From Cycloclasticus sp. (GTDB lineage: Bacteria; Pseudomonadota; Gammaproteobacteria; Methylococcales; Cycloclasticaceae), in NCBI GenBank assembly GCA_018066825.1, contig JAGPVU010000162.1, positions 1 through 6,941 on the forward strand: DNA of 6,941 nt. The letters run 5' to 3'. The notes under the pieces were generated by a model, which saw only the letters and a program-made list of their open reading frames with translations, did not search any database and was not told the DNA's origin. Positions within the stretch are counted from its first letter, which is position 1. Each line of letters begins with the position of its first letter. The translations under genes were made by a program, and so were the position numbers. Positions 6,828 through 6,941 of the stretch are shown here, piece by piece.

Positions 6828-6887
6828 AACAATAAAAGTGATTTAAAGCCTTTTTAATAAAACTTAGTTTGAAGATAGTCGTTTGGA

Positions 6888-6915
6888 TTGTCATAAGGGG
6901 GTGATTTTCTATACT
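6888..6915 (+). promoter_or_regulatory. Rightward sigma70-type promoter for a gene past the window edge
   Basis: TTGTCA (6888-6893, 5 of 6 to TTGACA) is followed after 16 bp by TATACT (6910-6915, 4 of 6 to TATAAT, with the key first TA and last T present). Predicted +1 is about 6922. The -10 box lies in a small palindrome, CTATA-C-TATAG (6909-6919). The promoter is divergent from that of the aldehyde dehydrogenase, and the remaining bases between 6828 and 6887 show no gene. Confidence 0.55.
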
Positions 6916-6935
6916 ATAGCGGTGGATAAAACGTG

Positions 6936-6940
6936 AAGGA
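6936..6940 (+). promoter_or_regulatory. Possible Shine-Dalgarno of an off-window rightward gene
   Basis: AAGGA at 6936-6940 lies about 15 nt after the predicted +1 of the rightward promoter and would serve a start codon just beyond 6941. An alternative is a GTG start at 6933 with GGTGG (6921-6925) as its ribosome site. The window ends too soon to decide. Confidence 0.35.
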
Positions 6941-6941
6941 A

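Overview
The window looks like chromosomal DNA of a gammaproteobacterium. Both housekeeping proteins (ThiC and UvrD) resemble the Escherichia coli versions over their full length, and UvrD matches E. coli UvrD from its first residues to its C-terminal domain. Base composition is moderate by eye. I cannot name the genus. No tRNA, rRNA, insertion sequence, CRISPR array or phage gene is visible, and the region reads as ordinary core genome plus one catabolic-type gene.

Layout, left to right: (1) thiC on the + strand starts 10 bases into the window and makes the pyrimidine half of thiamine; its regulatory leader lies to the left, out of view. (2) A leftward two-gene unit meets thiC head-on. It holds a class I SAM-dependent methyltransferase, then 11 nt downstream a small membrane-anchored Sel1/TPR protein. 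The stop codons of thiC and the Sel1 gene interlock with a 4-base overlap. (3) A 77-bp divergent gap separates the methyltransferase from uvrD (+), a complete DNA helicase II gene. (4) uvrD converges on a leftward NAD-dependent aldehyde dehydrogenase most like the salicylaldehyde dehydrogenase (NahF/DoxF) and vanillin dehydrogenase group. A hairpin terminator lies between them. (5) The last 166 bp hold a good sigma70-type promoter for the aldehyde dehydrogenase, with an inverted repeat over its -35 box. They also hold a second, rightward promoter pointing at a gene that begins at or just past the window edge.

The genes serve separate tasks: cofactor synthesis, unknown methylation, DNA repair and aldehyde oxidation. 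The only likely co-transcribed pair is methyltransferase plus Sel1 protein. I found no convincing new biological system. The points most worth a second look are regulatory: a methyltransferase promoter placed so that its transcript would be leaderless, a uvrD start without a Shine-Dalgarno or LexA box, and the dyad-marked divergent region at the right end.
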